Under the pieces are notes generated by a model. It had not been told where the DNA came from. It was given only the letters and a program-made list of their open reading frames with translations, and searched no databases. Shown here piece by piece: positions 36,809 through 48,828 of a stretch of 64,000 nt of DNA. Origin of the DNA: Krasilnikovozyma curviuscula (lineage: Eukaryota; Basidiomycota; Tremellomycetes; Cystofilobasidiales; Mrakiaceae); assembly GCA_014825775.1 (NCBI GenBank), contig MVAQ01000037.1, positions 62,001-126,000 of the forward strand, given 5' to 3'. The position numbers were made by a program, and so were the translations under genes. Numbering within the stretch: the first letter of the stretch is position 1; every line of letters starts with the position of its first letter.

Positions 36809-38962
36809 CTACAGTTCAGTATATCGTTTCGTGCATGCTGAAGATGCAACGGATAGATGAGAATACAATGATGTCAGTTGACACGTCATTGGCAAGCCCT
36901 GAAATGGAGAACGCACAGTACCACTCCCAATCGAAGTTATTTGACGGGTCTACAGAAGAAGGATAGGCTCAGTACGGAGGCAGAAAGGGTTAGATCATGT
37001 GCACCAGTTTCACTTACCACACCAGCATTTCCCGCGTGTATGCTCCTCATTCTGCGGACAGTGTTGGAAAGGCTATGGAGGAGTAGGTGAGCAAAATACA
37101 TACGACGAAGGGTTCCGAAAACGAACCTCATGACGATATCCAATGTCACTGAAGAAGTGTATTTGCGAAGATTTCGCAAAGAGGGCAGCAGCAATACTAT
37201 GGACAGGCTGCGACAGTGAAAATAGATTTCATGTCAGCTTCGCAATTTAGCTTCGGTGTGAGGATGAGAAGCATTACCGCATCACCCCATCGTTCATAAT
37301 AAAAACCACCTGGATTTGGGACCAAAAGGAGTTAAATTTGTACTAGATACCGGGCTGAGACACCCAGAAGTTCACTTACCAGACTTGTCCAGATAGTCAA
37401 AGTAACTAGTGTAAGCTTCAGACCTCCAGAAGTTGAGATCGGCGATTTCGACTTTTTATTCACCAGCAATAGAGTCTATAGAGTCAGTCTCTGTATCTTG
37501 AGAAAAATGGATGTCATACACTAAACATCAACTTACAGTTACTCCAGAAGTGGCATTTGTTGTAAGTTTCACCACCGTCATCCGAGATAAATTTCATCGC
37601 GTTCCCATCCACTGCTAGATCAGGTCGGGATGCCAAGAATGCTTTGGTAGTTTCCCAGAGAGTTGGAATTGTTTCAATATACTCATATAGTGAAAGCGTG
37701 AAGCCATACACTTTCTTTTCGTCTTGCATCACAAGGCTAAATAGAGATACCAAGCGACATCAGTCGTAGGAGAGAAACACCGCGAATTGGAGCTAAACTT
37801 ACAATGGATCATAAGAGAGATCACAAAAGAACTTGACGCTAGGATCAAGACGCCAGTAGTAATCAAACTGTGCCAGCAATGGGTGCTTGAAGAAGTTGCC
37901 TGCACACAAAAAGTAGGGGACGGTGGGTGAGCGATCAAGAGTCGAGTTGGGACAAAATGAATGAGATTGAACCACTGACCACTAAAATATCTGCACATAT
38001 TACGATATGGAACACTGTGTCCGTAAATGACCTTCTTTTGAATCATCTCGTTCCGACTCTCGGTCGCCCTGAGTTTACCAAAGTCAAAACTTAAAATTCA
38101 ACTTTGGCAAACAAATGTTTGACTCACTTTTCCTCATCAATCCAGTCTGGTTGATTCCATACCTCCTTAGGTATCAAGCCATAGTAGCACTTTGAGTTCG
38201 TCAATTCTTGTGTGTACCTAGACGTACCACAATGTCTCGAGAGGTCAGTGAGGCAAAACACGCTAGAATTCTTCACGGCTCACTTCTTGAAATCATCACT
38301 GAATTCTTCTTCGTTCAGGAATACGTAAGGGTAGCTTAGTAACAAAAGGGGATGAAGGGCGTCAGCTATGCAGTATTGCACAGGGGTAAATAACCAGTGC
38401 CACTGTAGACTCTTTAGCAAGTACGTCGAGCTGGCAATCCTTTACGATGAGCAGACACTTACTCTGCCCAGTGATTGAAGGTGTGCTCCATTGCTTGCAT
38501 ACTCTCAGCGATGCCCCACAAGTCGCTGTTTCTCGCTGCGTATAATAGAACCTTCAGACCAAAATAGAAGGTGTAAAAGGATCTGGCCAAAGGAAGTGTA
38601 GCACTCACCCAGCATAACAAAGGCAGCTTTGGCCTTCCTCCTGTTTGGATCTACCGTTGTCGACTGGCTGACCGCGCTGTCTGGGATCTTGGATCGATAG
38701 CTGGGCGTCGAGGAGCCAAAGAGGTTGGATAGGTGAGTGGATGATGCATATCCTGAATGAGCTGCTGATAAGATGAGATGCAGAGTAAACTGATGAAGAC
38801 AGACCCAAGGGCAAGGCAGAGGTGGTCTCGTCAGCGAGGCTTGATGAGACCTAACAGTGAATACCCAGCCGATCGAAAAATTGGGCCACCTGAACTCACG
38901 AGGAAGCCTCCAATGAGATAAACAGCCCTTAGAGGTGTTATCCGAGGGATATTTATGGCCAT
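36809..38962 (-). CDS. GT15 alpha-1,2-mannosyltransferase (Kre2/Mnt1/Ktr family)
   Basis: Type II Golgi membrane enzyme adding alpha-1,2-linked mannose to O- and N-glycans using GDP-mannose. It is built from about ten exons. The N-terminus MAINIPRITPLRAVYLIGGFL is a short basic leader plus signal-anchor. The catalytic domain shows NRRKAKAAFVMLG, YPYVFLNEEEFSDDF, TNSKCYYGLIPKEVWNQPDW, IYGHSVPYRNMCRYFSG, LLAQFDYYWRLDPSVKFFCD, DEKKVYGFTLSLYEYIETIP, then KCHFWSNFEIADLNFWRSEA.. GGFYYERWGDAPVHSIA, all GT15 hallmarks including the E-R-W-G-D-A-P block. The C-terminal HCPQNEEHTRGKCWC continues through two short exons to DPSNNFDWEWYSC.. and a stop at 36809. The last intron is 36838-36916. Yeast has several such paralogues, so the exact orthologue is open. 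Confidence 0.9.
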
Positions 38963-39129
38963 TGCGTTCTCAATGGCCTAATGCAGCTGACAGAACCCTC
39001 TCTTCAAGAAAACGCGCAGCTAGGCTTGCACAGGCGCCACAAACACATCTCAAGGGTCCCTCAAATTAATACAACATATCAGAGTATTTATAAGCTGAAA
39101 ATCGTAATGAAAGGGTCAGGCTTGTCGTT

Positions 39130-41270
39130 CTAGAAATCATCCATGTCCATTGGGCGGGATGCTTGGATGTCTCTCGAGAGTCTGGTCCTGATGGTGGTTG
39201 CGATGGCATGGCCATCTTCGTGTTCGTGAATTGGTGATACAAGATGAGTAATGAGGTCGTTCTAAGGGTAGTGAAGAAAGAGATAGTTGGTCAGGGCGAT
39301 CAAAAAAGAGGTGGAGATCAATAACTCACAGTTGCACAGAATTTGAAACTACATCGAGAGACCTGCCGAACCAAAATTTCGAGTTAGTTCGAGATTTAGT
39401 GGTAAATGAAAAGCCACAGGGACTCACCGGGCAAAGGAACTTGGCGCCTCCAGAGAGCTCGCGATTGGTACTCTGAGCGGATATGGATCTTTCGGCAGGA
39501 GGTATTTTCCTCTCAAGAGAAGTGGATGCCGGTGATATTCTTGATGAATGCCGGATGAACAAACTGTCATAAGATGAAGAGGCCGATGATGTTGACGGTG
39601 TGGGAGATATAGGTCGAAGTAAGGTGGATGTTGATTGAGGAGAAGAGAGACATGTATATGTAATGGGTTGCGATGCTTGTTTTGATCTATGAGACTCAGG
39701 AATTCTTAGTCTCGCTTGGTAAGGCATCTTTTCTTGTTCTAGAACATCACCGTCATCGCTTGTTGACAGCGACAAGGGGGGTGATGGAAGGTGGCTTAAC
39801 GGCGCCGGCGCTATTGCTCGTCGTACTGACGGTGATCGACCGTGAGGTCGAAGGGATGGAGAGTCGACAGATGGCAGGTTTGGCGACTGCTGCCATGTGG
39901 AGAGTTCCTTATTCAACGAAATTTTTGCGACCGGTGTCCTTGAACCAGAAACAACAAATGATCGGCCTTCATCATTACTGAATCCAAGCTCCAACAGCAA
40001 TGCCGCCTTTGTCTCCTCTTCCGTAGCAGTTTTCTTTATAGAAGACCTATTCCTGATGGTAGGTGGTTTCCTGGGTGGCTTCACCTTGTTTGGAGGCGGT
40101 TTCGATGCAGGTCGAGGTGCCAGTCTGCTCGTCAGAGTCTTCCTGCGCTGAAGAGGACGAGACTTACAGACCTGCGACCCAACACTTTTGCTTACCAGCT
40201 TTTTCTTTGGAGAAAGTCTAATTCGACGGGTGTTGGTCGACATCTTTTTTGCTGTAGCAGGAGGTGTTGTCATTGGGAGTTCGATGCGCAAGCAAGTTTC
40301 GTCGTCGTCGTCTGAATCCACTTCTTCAAAACGTAGCGGATTGAATAAGTAGTCAGACAAATCATGAGCCTGATCTGACCAAGTAGCTTGTGTGGTGACT
40401 TGATTAGATGGATATGAACTTGGAGCAGAAGCTGTCGCCACAATAACAAGCAGAGAAGCGGGTGGTGTCAGATTAGTGCGATCGTGAGGAAGCCACAAGA
40501 ATGACAATACTTTTCTCACCGGACTCTTTGTAATTATAGAAGTCGTCAATCTCACACATTTCCACATCTTCTCCGGTCGCTGTCGATGAGGCTGAGGCGA
40601 ACTTGCAGTCGTTGAGCTCTCCAAAGAGCTTTGCCTCCCAGGCGTGTTCTGTTACTATCTCACTATCGATATATCCACTTTGGGATTTTGTTGGACTCTG
40701 AAGGAAGGTTGAAGGTATATCGTGAGGGCCCAAACGTCCAACGAAGTCCTCTAAGGGGGGGTCGGCGAGAGATACAGTTGGTTCCCATTGGGCAGCGGAT
40801 GAGGCATATGATGGAAAACTTGTGATCAATGAGATAGGAATGACAGTTTCCGCAGTGTCGAAAGAGTAGGCTGATGTATCAGGGTCCGTATAATCTGTAA
40901 ACAGCGAACAAGGCTCTCGGTTAGTTAGAGCGAACGTCTGAGAGGGCATGGACCTCCGAGCAAGAAATCATCACTCACACATAGCATCGTCATTCACCAA
41001 TAGCTCCTGAGCCACCTTCTCCTGAGCCTGAACAGCCTCGATTTCTGCCAGCAGCTCATCGACATCGATCCCACTTAATACTTCTGGCGTCACGACCGAC
41101 ACGCCCGGATCCTCGTCCTCCAGCTGCTCTTCACAAGACGAGACGCTGCTAGTCTCGCTGCTCGTTTCACTACAGCTGGATCTCTGAGCAGTATGATAGA
41201 CCAGCTCAGGGACCGGCAGTACTTCTGCTGGCTCTGGCGTTGGAGCGTGTCCTCTGCTTCTGAGCCTCAT
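39130..41270 (-). CDS. Unrecognised protein with a C-terminal C2H2-like zinc finger
   Basis: I do not recognise the family. At least five exons are joined. The start taken is the first in-frame ATG (41270); the open frame continues upstream to about 41411 without an ATG, so an extra 5' exon is possible. The N-terminal half is acidic and serine-rich (DELLAEIEAVQAQEKVAQELL as one helical stretch). The middle is basic with proline and serine (RRIRLSPKKK, PPPNKVKPPRKPP), looking like a disordered nuclear protein. Near the end, three exons join to C-P-V-S-R-C, twelve residues, H, five residues, H: a C4C12H5H pattern that fits a degenerate C2H2 finger. The tail is RPMDMDDF. A DNA- or RNA-binding nuclear role is inferred only from this. 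Confidence 0.6.
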
Positions 41271-41857
41271 CCTGCCATCCCTTCTGTCTTGAGTTGATTT
41301 TAGGTACTGCTGTTGTTGAAAATACGCTGTCAATGTTTGGTCTCTGCTGTGGGAGAGAAACACAGAATTATTAAATGTTGTTTCTGTCGTGGGGTGTCCA
41401 ACCTGGCTCAATGACTGTCAGGCGCCCAGTTTCCTTCCGCTGACAACCATCAGCTATTGAACCAGCTCTCTCGAATTTCCCGGCTGCCCTCTTTGTTCTC
41501 ATGAGAACTAGAATTTGACTGCAATAGATAACAGCCGAGCCTCCAGAGGTGCTGCACTGGAAAGTGAAAGGAACAATACCTCATTGATTGCTTGAGTGGT
41601 ACTGGAGACTATATTCGTTGGGAGGAATGTAAGCGCAGCTTAGATGTCTCTCCATTTGACGAGAAAAGCCTGCCTGACCCATATCTTCTTCTATATCATT
41701 GACCAGTGTGAGGGATAAATAGCTGGAGGTGAATTGGTTCACTCGAGTGGGGTGAGTTGGTATCAGAGCCTCCTTTTGCTCAATTTGACCTGGGCTGTCA
41801 TCCTAACTGCTCTTCCTCTTGCAGATTGTCTGCTGGTAGTGTGAAAACCTTGAGACT
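41271..41857. other. Divergent intergenic region upstream of SPT2
   Basis: It separates the zinc-finger gene (-) from SPT2 (+). The left part is the open frame that precedes the chosen zinc-finger start and may contain an unrecognised 5' exon. I see no other feature. Confidence 0.4.
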
Positions 41858-43726
41858 ATGGACTACACCAAGCTGCTCGCCCAGGCGAAGAAACTGAAAG
41901 AGAAGAATGACCTTGAAGTCGCAGCTGCTGAAGAGAGAGAGATTGAGAGGGTAGCTCAGAAGAAGAAGGAACAGGAGAACGTGAGTTTTCTAGGCCTACT
42001 TCAACTATTTTACCTTGGACAACAACTAACTAATTGCGTTTCCCTCCTGTGTATTCCTCTGTTTAGCGAGAACGATTAGCTAAGGAACGTCGAGCTCAAG
42101 AGACGGCTGCCCGAGAGAAGCTGAGGAAGGATGAGGAAAAACTGAGGGAGAAGGCTGAGCGAGAAAGAAAGGAACGAAAGGAGCGAGAACGACGTGAGGA
42201 CGAAGCTCGGTCCAAGAAGGTGAGCCGCAGCTTTGACTGCCTCAAGAATACCCTTGGTCTCTACCCTTTATCTTTGCTGAATTTCGTTTACCCTATCTCT
42301 TTTTTCAACAGGCTCCTGCCAGTTTCCCTCGAGCGCCTCCAGGAGCTAGAGCCTCATCGGCCTCGAAGGAACCTGTCGCTCTCACTAGAGAAGAAAAGCG
42401 AGCTCTCAAAGCTCGCCGCTCTCATTCACCTCCGTCGCATGGTGCGAGCAGATATCACCATAAGAGTAGCAGCAGCAGCAAAGGCCCGAATATTGGTGAA
42501 CTGCATAAACTTGGGACAGATCTTGCTGATCGTGAAGCCCGAGCCATTGCCGCTGCGCAAGCTTCAGTTGAATCTCGAAGGTTGAAAGAAGCGATAGCTA
42601 TAGGGGAGAAAAAGAGTATCGTTGGCTCTGATGGAAAAGTCGATTTCTTCTCCAAGCCAGAGAGGATCTGGCACCACCCAACTTCTGCTTTAGGCTTGCC
42701 ATCGTCTTCTCAACCATCTGGCCCTCTACAGAATCCACATTCAGTGCCAACATTGTCCCTTCCAGCCTCATCTGGTGCCAACATGCTCAAGTTCCTACAC
42801 TCCGCGCCAAAGCCTCGATCACCTTTACCAACAACCCCAGCTTCGCCTTCCGGTCTCTCAAAGGCTTCGTCACCGTCCACATCATCATCTCTTCCTACTT
42901 CCAGACAGGTTTCTTCGGCTCAATCATCGTCAATTGTCACTAAAAACGGTGCCAGCGACAGACATTTGAGTGCTGATGCAAAAAAATCTTCCTCCATTTC
43001 CTCGAGAACCAATTCACAATTATCATCATCCACCAAATCGCCTTTGCCTAAGTCAATACTCCCGAAACAGTCATCATCTAAGCTACGAGAAGGTTCCAGA
43101 GATCGCCAAGGTAGTAGCTCGTCTGGTCAATTGAGGAAATCCACCACAAATGCCAGCAGCAGTCGAAGGGATGACAGAAACAGAGATCGAGATGACGATC
43201 GAGAAAAGAAACGGTCAAGGCTATCAGAGTCTGGTAGAAGTAGAGCCGACAAAAAAAGGAAAGGGGGGTCCGAGGTTTCCAATTCAGAGGACTCCTACAG
43301 TAGTGACGAAGACGACGATCGATACAATAAGAGTCGTTCAAGTGACAGAGGTTATGGTGGTTCTGGAGCCAGTGGAAGGATTGATGTCTGGGCCGCTTTG
43401 GGAATAGATAAAAAGAGGTGAGTCCCACGCCCTTTTGAATCTTATAATTTGTGTTCTTGTGTGTGTGTGTGTGCGTGCATTTTCTGACTCACCCACGTTC
43501 TGTTGCAACGACTTTACAACGTAGGTATCCAAAAGCACGAATGTCAGATTCAGAAGATTCGTCTGATATGGAAGCATCCTACGCCGAAGAACGTGCGGAG
43601 GAAGCTCGATCTGCTAGGCTGGCTAGGCTGGAGGATGAGAAGGAACAAGCGGCGGAGAAGAGACACGCAGCTGAGAAGGAGAAGAGGAGGAAAGCCCTCG
43701 CTGCTTCTTCGTCATCGAGGAAGTAG
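41858..43726 (+). CDS. SPT2: Spt2-type histone H3-H4 chaperone
   Basis: Chromatin protein that binds H3-H4 tetramers and restores nucleosomes behind RNA polymerase II. Exons 41858-41980, 42067-42219, 42312-43417 and 43525-43726 join to 527 residues. The N-terminal third is a highly charged helical region (AQAKKLKEKNDLE, then runs of ERKERKERERRED), the centre is serine-rich and disordered, and the end carries the conserved SPT2 domain: acidic SEDSSDMEASYAEERAEEARSA followed by a mixed-charge helix (RLARLEDEKEQAAEKRHA). The DMEASY..I/EE..SARxAxxED pattern is the diagnostic part. The start is the first ATG with a strong leader. The third intron contains a GT dinucleotide run. It sits between an OPT gene pair with no functional link evident. 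Confidence 0.88.
43459..43473 (+). repeat. Short GT dinucleotide run in the last SPT2 intron
   Basis: About seven GT units lie in the intron 43418-43524, just after the donor. It is a microsatellite-sized tract, probably neutral. Confidence 0.7.
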
Positions 43727-44158
43727 AGGCGAATTACCGGCAATGAGTTATAAGGAGGTAATCTAAATCGTCATTGGTAACTGCTTATATCCTTCCAATA
43801 CCACTTCCTGCTGCTCTTTTTCTCGTGTTCGCATTACAAAGGAACAAAGCCCCCCTGTAAATGTTTTTTCATTGACATCTCGTTGTAGTTTCTTTTTACT
43901 GCAAGTGATGTGAGATAGCATATGGACCAGCTTATTCAAGCAAGTCAGTACCAAAACGGATCGTGAAAATAGAAGAAAATCGTCATCTCTGTGCATTACA
44001 AGCACACTACAAATTATCGTTAGATAACGGAAATATTTTAGGAATTTACAACTGTTTGATGGACTCGAAAGTCTATGATTTTAAGATTTGCTCCGACCAC
44101 CACTGCAACTTGAATCCAGCCATACCACCACAATCTACTTCACACCACAGACGTAACC
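43727..44158. other. Convergent intergenic region
   Basis: It holds the 3' sides of SPT2 (+) and the second OPT gene (-). The region is AT-rich with no convincing ORF; it probably contains the two terminator/polyadenylation regions. Confidence 0.45.
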
Positions 44159-47100
44159 TTAAGTAGACTTGCATCTATCAGCAGACAAGTTGGGGTCGTC
44201 GGTATTCCCCCACCTAAAAGCAAATTCTTGTCATCAGTTAACAAGAAAGACATCTCCAGAACAAGTTGGACCCACCAAGCAGGGAAAGATACTGCCGCTC
44301 CACCTGCACCGAACACAGCAAAGTTCAGGATGAAGTAGATGACTTGGGTTCCTCCGTCAAGAGCGGCGGAAGTGAGGTAGTTATACCTGCAGATGGAGAT
44401 GAGGGTGGAAGATCAGTACGGTGAGATGCAGATTAACAATTTATTTAAACACGCACTTGTTGAACCATCTTGGTCTGTATATTCTCATATACCATTGCGA
44501 CCAGAGACCAATGAGGAATCCAGGCCACCACTGCGGTCCGCGCGTTTTCAGAACACAATTATTTAGTATTGATCACAACATTAATGCAGTTTTAAAAAGA
44601 GACAACGTAGCAACGCTTACCATTCCGTTGACAGAGTAGGGTAACCAGCCCATGTAGGTACCAATAACTGGGATATTGATGTATTTCAGCACTTTGATTT
44701 TGGTGAAGCGGTAGCCGACGTAGAGTGGTACTGGAGCAAAGAGGCCAATAGCCAGACCGACAGGGGTCATGACATAATTCTTTCCAGATACATAAAGTTC
44801 TAGCGAGAGGGGTAGAGAGAGAGAGGAGAACATTTAGAACCAGCGATTGACGAACAAGCAAGCGGAAGGAAGGAGCGTACCTTGAGACAACCCTCCCCAA
44901 GTCAAAGCATTACTGTTGTACTCCTGAGCACTCCATCCACTCCAAGTTCTCGTTCCCAAAGGATTCAACAAGTCGTCACGATGAGCATCCATGATAGACA
45001 GGTACAGGACGTAGTTTAAGACGGCACCCAGAATAGTTCCTCCGAATTGAGCGGTGAAGATAGCTCTGTTATAAGAGATTATAAAAGAGTCAATAGAGAT
45101 TGAGATTTCTAAAAAGGAGAAGAAAACGTACCGTGGAGGGACTTTCGCGTATTGTCCTAATTTCTGGTCGGACATCAGTGCGATCGCTTGTGTTGATGTC
45201 GTTGTTCCATAAAGGGTCGCAAACATGTTATCGATCGGTTTACCAGGCGAGATGAATGCGCTGATGATTCTAATGAGACCGGTAGTGGAGACGGAGAACC
45301 CGAGGATAGCGTTCAGGAAACCAACGGCGATGGTAAGGATAAAGCCAAAGACGGTGAAGAGCAGAATGTTCCATGCTGGGGTGAGATTTTGACCTTGCGC
45401 GTAAGGAAGACCCATTGATATGCCGATCGAGAAAAGGAAGATAAGTCCGTACCACCACCTGAGAATGCCAATATCATGAGCAAGAGCGGTCGAGAGTGAA
45501 TCGGTGCTACTTACTTAGGAACTTCACGGTACACTCTCATGAGCTTGTAATGTGGATCATCAATCTCATCGTTCAGCCCCCTGAACTTGAATTGCTTGAT
45601 GGCAAACACGATATCCTTCCAGTTCCAGAGCAAGACATGGCTGACCGCAGCACCACATGAGATGTTGGTAACCAAGAGACTCATGGCGTAGGTACTCGTC
45701 AGGTATGGTAAACCATAGTTTTCAAGCAATGTGTGATTGAGTGAACCGTCCCCGTTGAGGATTTGCGACTGGTCGTACGAGCTGCCGTTGGCCGTGAAGA
45801 GGGACGTCGACATAAATGGCAGGCCAGAATCAACACCGGATCCCCAGGCGTTGGAATAATAAACTCCCGCACAGAGACAATAGCAGAGCAACATGCCGAT
45901 CCATGCGTTGACTTGGGTTTGGAGAGAGGCCAGTAGAGTGGGTAGCTGTCAAGGAAGGCGCGATGAGACGAAAGCCCAAGCAGCGACGATAGCGGGAAAG
46001 AAACTCACGCTTGCGTGATGAGGACCCAGTCGAATCCAAATGAGAAGAGGCCGATTCCTTCGTTGGACGAAGCAGCACCGAAGATGTTTCTAACCCAGTC
46101 AGTTCTTCCTCTGTCAGCGAGGCAGATGATCGAGAAAGCGGTGATGAGGGGGAACATCTGGAAAAATTAAGGGGTAATTAGACTCGCCGTCTCTCTGTCG
46201 ATGTGAATTTTAAACCAGCACTCACCCACTGAGGAACAATTTCTGCAATGTTCAGTGGGGAAATTTTATCAGATCCAATGATTCGACCATAGAAAGATCC
46301 GGAGAAACTGTAGAACGTACCCCAGAAGAAGATGCAAAAGAAAACAATCCAAAAGTATCTCATTCGCTTGTGGTTCAGCATACCTGAGAAGTGCATGTTC
46401 TGTAACAAGGTGATGGCTGCAAGCAGGTATTCAGAAGAGCTGCGACGGGAAAGCTCAGGGAGAATCGGACAGCAACTCAAACTCACTTGGGATGTTGACA
46501 GGATACAAGGCATAAGTAGGGTAGACCAGCATACTCTGAAGAACACCAGAGAAGCCGTAACCTAGCAGCTGAGATGCCCACGTTATGACGATTGCCACGC
46601 CAGAGTTCATCTTGTAGTTGTAGTACATGTTAAGTACGGCGATGGTTGAGATGGCTGTTGCTGTTGAGGATGCTGTGGAAGCCATGACAGTAATAGCGGT
46701 GTGCTCCTTGATATTGAAAGGACTGTTGCGAAATGGAAAGCAGTTTAAGAAGCGACCATGCGATGCGAGAGATGGAACGACGCACCCTGGGTTGAGGTAG
46801 CGGAAGTAACCCTTGGATGGCAAGAAGGCATGCATTGCATTTCCAAGGACATAGGCAATAATGAGTTGGAACAAAGCCGAGACAGTAGCTCCTTGTGGCT
46901 TCCAGCTGCGGGGACGCAAAGAAGACAAGGATATAATCAGCGACCGCGTACAAAAATAAAACGCTGCAATATCTTGTCCCTCAACTACCAAGATGGCTTC
47001 GAAATGCTCTCTGAGCCTCAGAGGAGTAGTGGGTCTGCGGTTTTACTCGACAAGGGGTCCATGCAATGCTGCGAGGGCGCTTAAAGTAGAGACTCACTAA

Positions 47101-47491
47101 TAAATCTCACTCAGCACTGCACCGAACGTTGCCAAACCAGCACCAAGGAACCAAAATCTGAATGTCAATACCGGCTAGCAGTGAGAGAGTCAGTAAAGCA
47201 AAAATCTGATCAGTCACCATAATCTGCGCCGAAGCACAAAAGAGAACCGGGAGCAATACTCACCATAGTCGGGTCGTCCTCCAGAGATATGACAGTCGTG
47301 ACGAGATCTCCAGCGTCTTGTATGACGTGCTCATCAGCATAAACCTCTGTATCGTCCAAAGCTGGTACAACGCCAGTTTCAGCATCAGTGGAGGGCGACT
47401 TCTCGCTCGAAAGCTTCTGGTCCTGGGAGTCTTCTCCAACTGGTACAACCTGAGGCTCGATATCATCTGTTTTCTTGGTAAAAAAACCCAT
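44159..47491 (-). CDS. OPT-family oligopeptide transporter, copy 2 (inverted paralogue)
   Basis: Same family and likely role as the copy at 33137, in the opposite orientation. It starts MGFFTKKTDDIEPQ, has an acidic leader and the block VYADEHVIQDAGDLVTTVIS, and then follows copy 1 closely: WKPQGATVSALFQLIIAYVL, the signature NPGPFNIKEHTAI across an intron, YNYKMNSGVAIVITWASQLL, GLPFMSTSLFTANGSSYDQS, LNAILGFSVSTTGLIRIISA, PGKPIDNMFATLYG and SDQKLGQYAKVPPR. It ends WGNTDDPNLSADRCKST. Membrane spans and exon pattern match copy 1, including the short last exon. The N-terminal 50 residues differ most between the copies, which may mean different regulation. No frame break is seen. Confidence 0.93.
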
Positions 47492-47677
47492 CGTGGGCTG
47501 GGTTTGATCGGGTGGTGAAGGACGACGAATGAGAAAGGCACATTTTTACAGTGATGAGTTTTATACCAGACGGCCTAAAAGAGTCGCCTCTCTAGCGCAA
47601 GCAGGATGGAGGAGACCGAAAGCTCTGGAGAAATCCAGACTCCGCGCCTTCCTTATGGCGCAAATCCCTTTATCGCG

Positions 47678-47687
47678 ATATAAATAA
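47678..47687 (-). promoter_or_regulatory. TATA-like element upstream of OPT copy 2
   Basis: On the minus strand the run TTTATATC lies about 190 bases before the OPT start codon, inside the divergent gap. A core-promoter role is plausible but unproven. Confidence 0.3.
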
Positions 47688-48276
47688 GTCTACTGCCAGC
47701 CACTTTTTCGCGGTTTGTCCGTGGTATCAAGCGCAATTCGGCACTTGCCTTGACGTTGCTTCTGTCTGTATCCTGCGTTGAACTTTCACTTGCCGTTATC
47801 AGATTAAAGGCAAAGATAAAGGGATAGGAGTTCAGAGTGAATCCTGTATCCTGGCTGGTTCAGGGCCTTTTGTGAAAAATAATCGGAGTTTAATGGGGCC
47901 GCCATTCCGATCGTCGATCAACGTCAAGCCCTCATTTGACTGACAGAGGGCGCAGCAAGCGCTCAAACAAACATAGCAAAGATTACATCACATTACTCTA
48001 TACCATGCTTTTCCTTCTTCCTCCTCACGTGAAATCTTCCACAGTATATTCTGTCTGATCCTACAATATTCGCGCCACCTCTGTCTGTCATCCTTCCCGT
48101 CGGATACCATTTAGCCTATTTCTCATTCTCTTTCAGAACCTATGGAGATGTGGTAGCGAACATTGCCCAAACGCTGCTTGTGTTGCCGTCTTGTCAAGGA
48201 GCCTGATGAACCACCCCTTTCAGCCACCAGACATGGCGGCGAAACCAGATTGTAAGGAGATTGAGAACATCTGTGT

Positions 48277-48828
48277 TTACGATTGCTTAATTGGGGTGAG
48301 GATAGAGTTGGCATGGGTTTCAGAAGAGACGGTGGGGGAGATTTTGTGGAGGCTAAAAGCGGGAGGAAGCGGTATATGGTATTGATTCCGACATTGATGT
48401 TTTAGCGCTTGGAGTTTTTTTGATCTTTGAATCGAATATTTGACGGAAGGTGAAGCGAGCGACGTAACTGCACGAAAGAAAACCGAGATGAGTGAGCGAG
48501 ATGAGATAAAGCACATATAGCAGTAATCGACCCAACTCAACCCCACAATCAAATCTCCAAGACACCCTCGTGGTTTAGAATTTTTTTTTTTAGGAAATAG
48601 TCTAGCGTTATCAGCCGCCAAACCACCCCCGTGAAGTTCCAAAACACGCGGGTCAACAGAGAAGTAAACAAAAACAGCACTAACTGAGAAGGTCTGACTT
48701 CCCTCCCAATTTTTAACAGTTCCCCGGATTTTTTGGCTCAAGATGATACACCAGCTTGCCCTTGTCTTTGAGGGGGGAGGGGGGTTCAGAGCTTCATGTT
48801 CGGTGCGTCGCTCGTTGCGACAGACCAT
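48277..48828 (-). CDS. Orphan ORF of 183 codons, doubtful
   Basis: An ATG-initiated open frame (MVCRNERRTEHEAL..) runs 183 codons to a stop without any splice. It has no recognisable domain, contains a lysine run (FPKKKNSKPR) encoded by a homopolymer A/T tract, and one hydrophobic stretch (VDYCYMCFISSRSLISVFF). In a genome where nearly all genes are spliced, a single-exon orphan in a long gap may be random. I list it because it is the longest unexplained ORF in non-genic sequence here. Confidence 0.2.
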   Translation of the reverse strand: MVCRNERRTEHEALNPPPPSKTRASWCIILSQKIRGTVKNWEGSQTFSVSAVFVYFSVDPRVLELHGGGLAADNARLFPKKKNSKPRGCLGDLIVGLSWVDYCYMCFISSRSLISVFFRAVTSLASPSVKYSIQRSKKLQALKHQCRNQYHIPLPPAFSLHKISPTVSSETHANSILTPIKQS

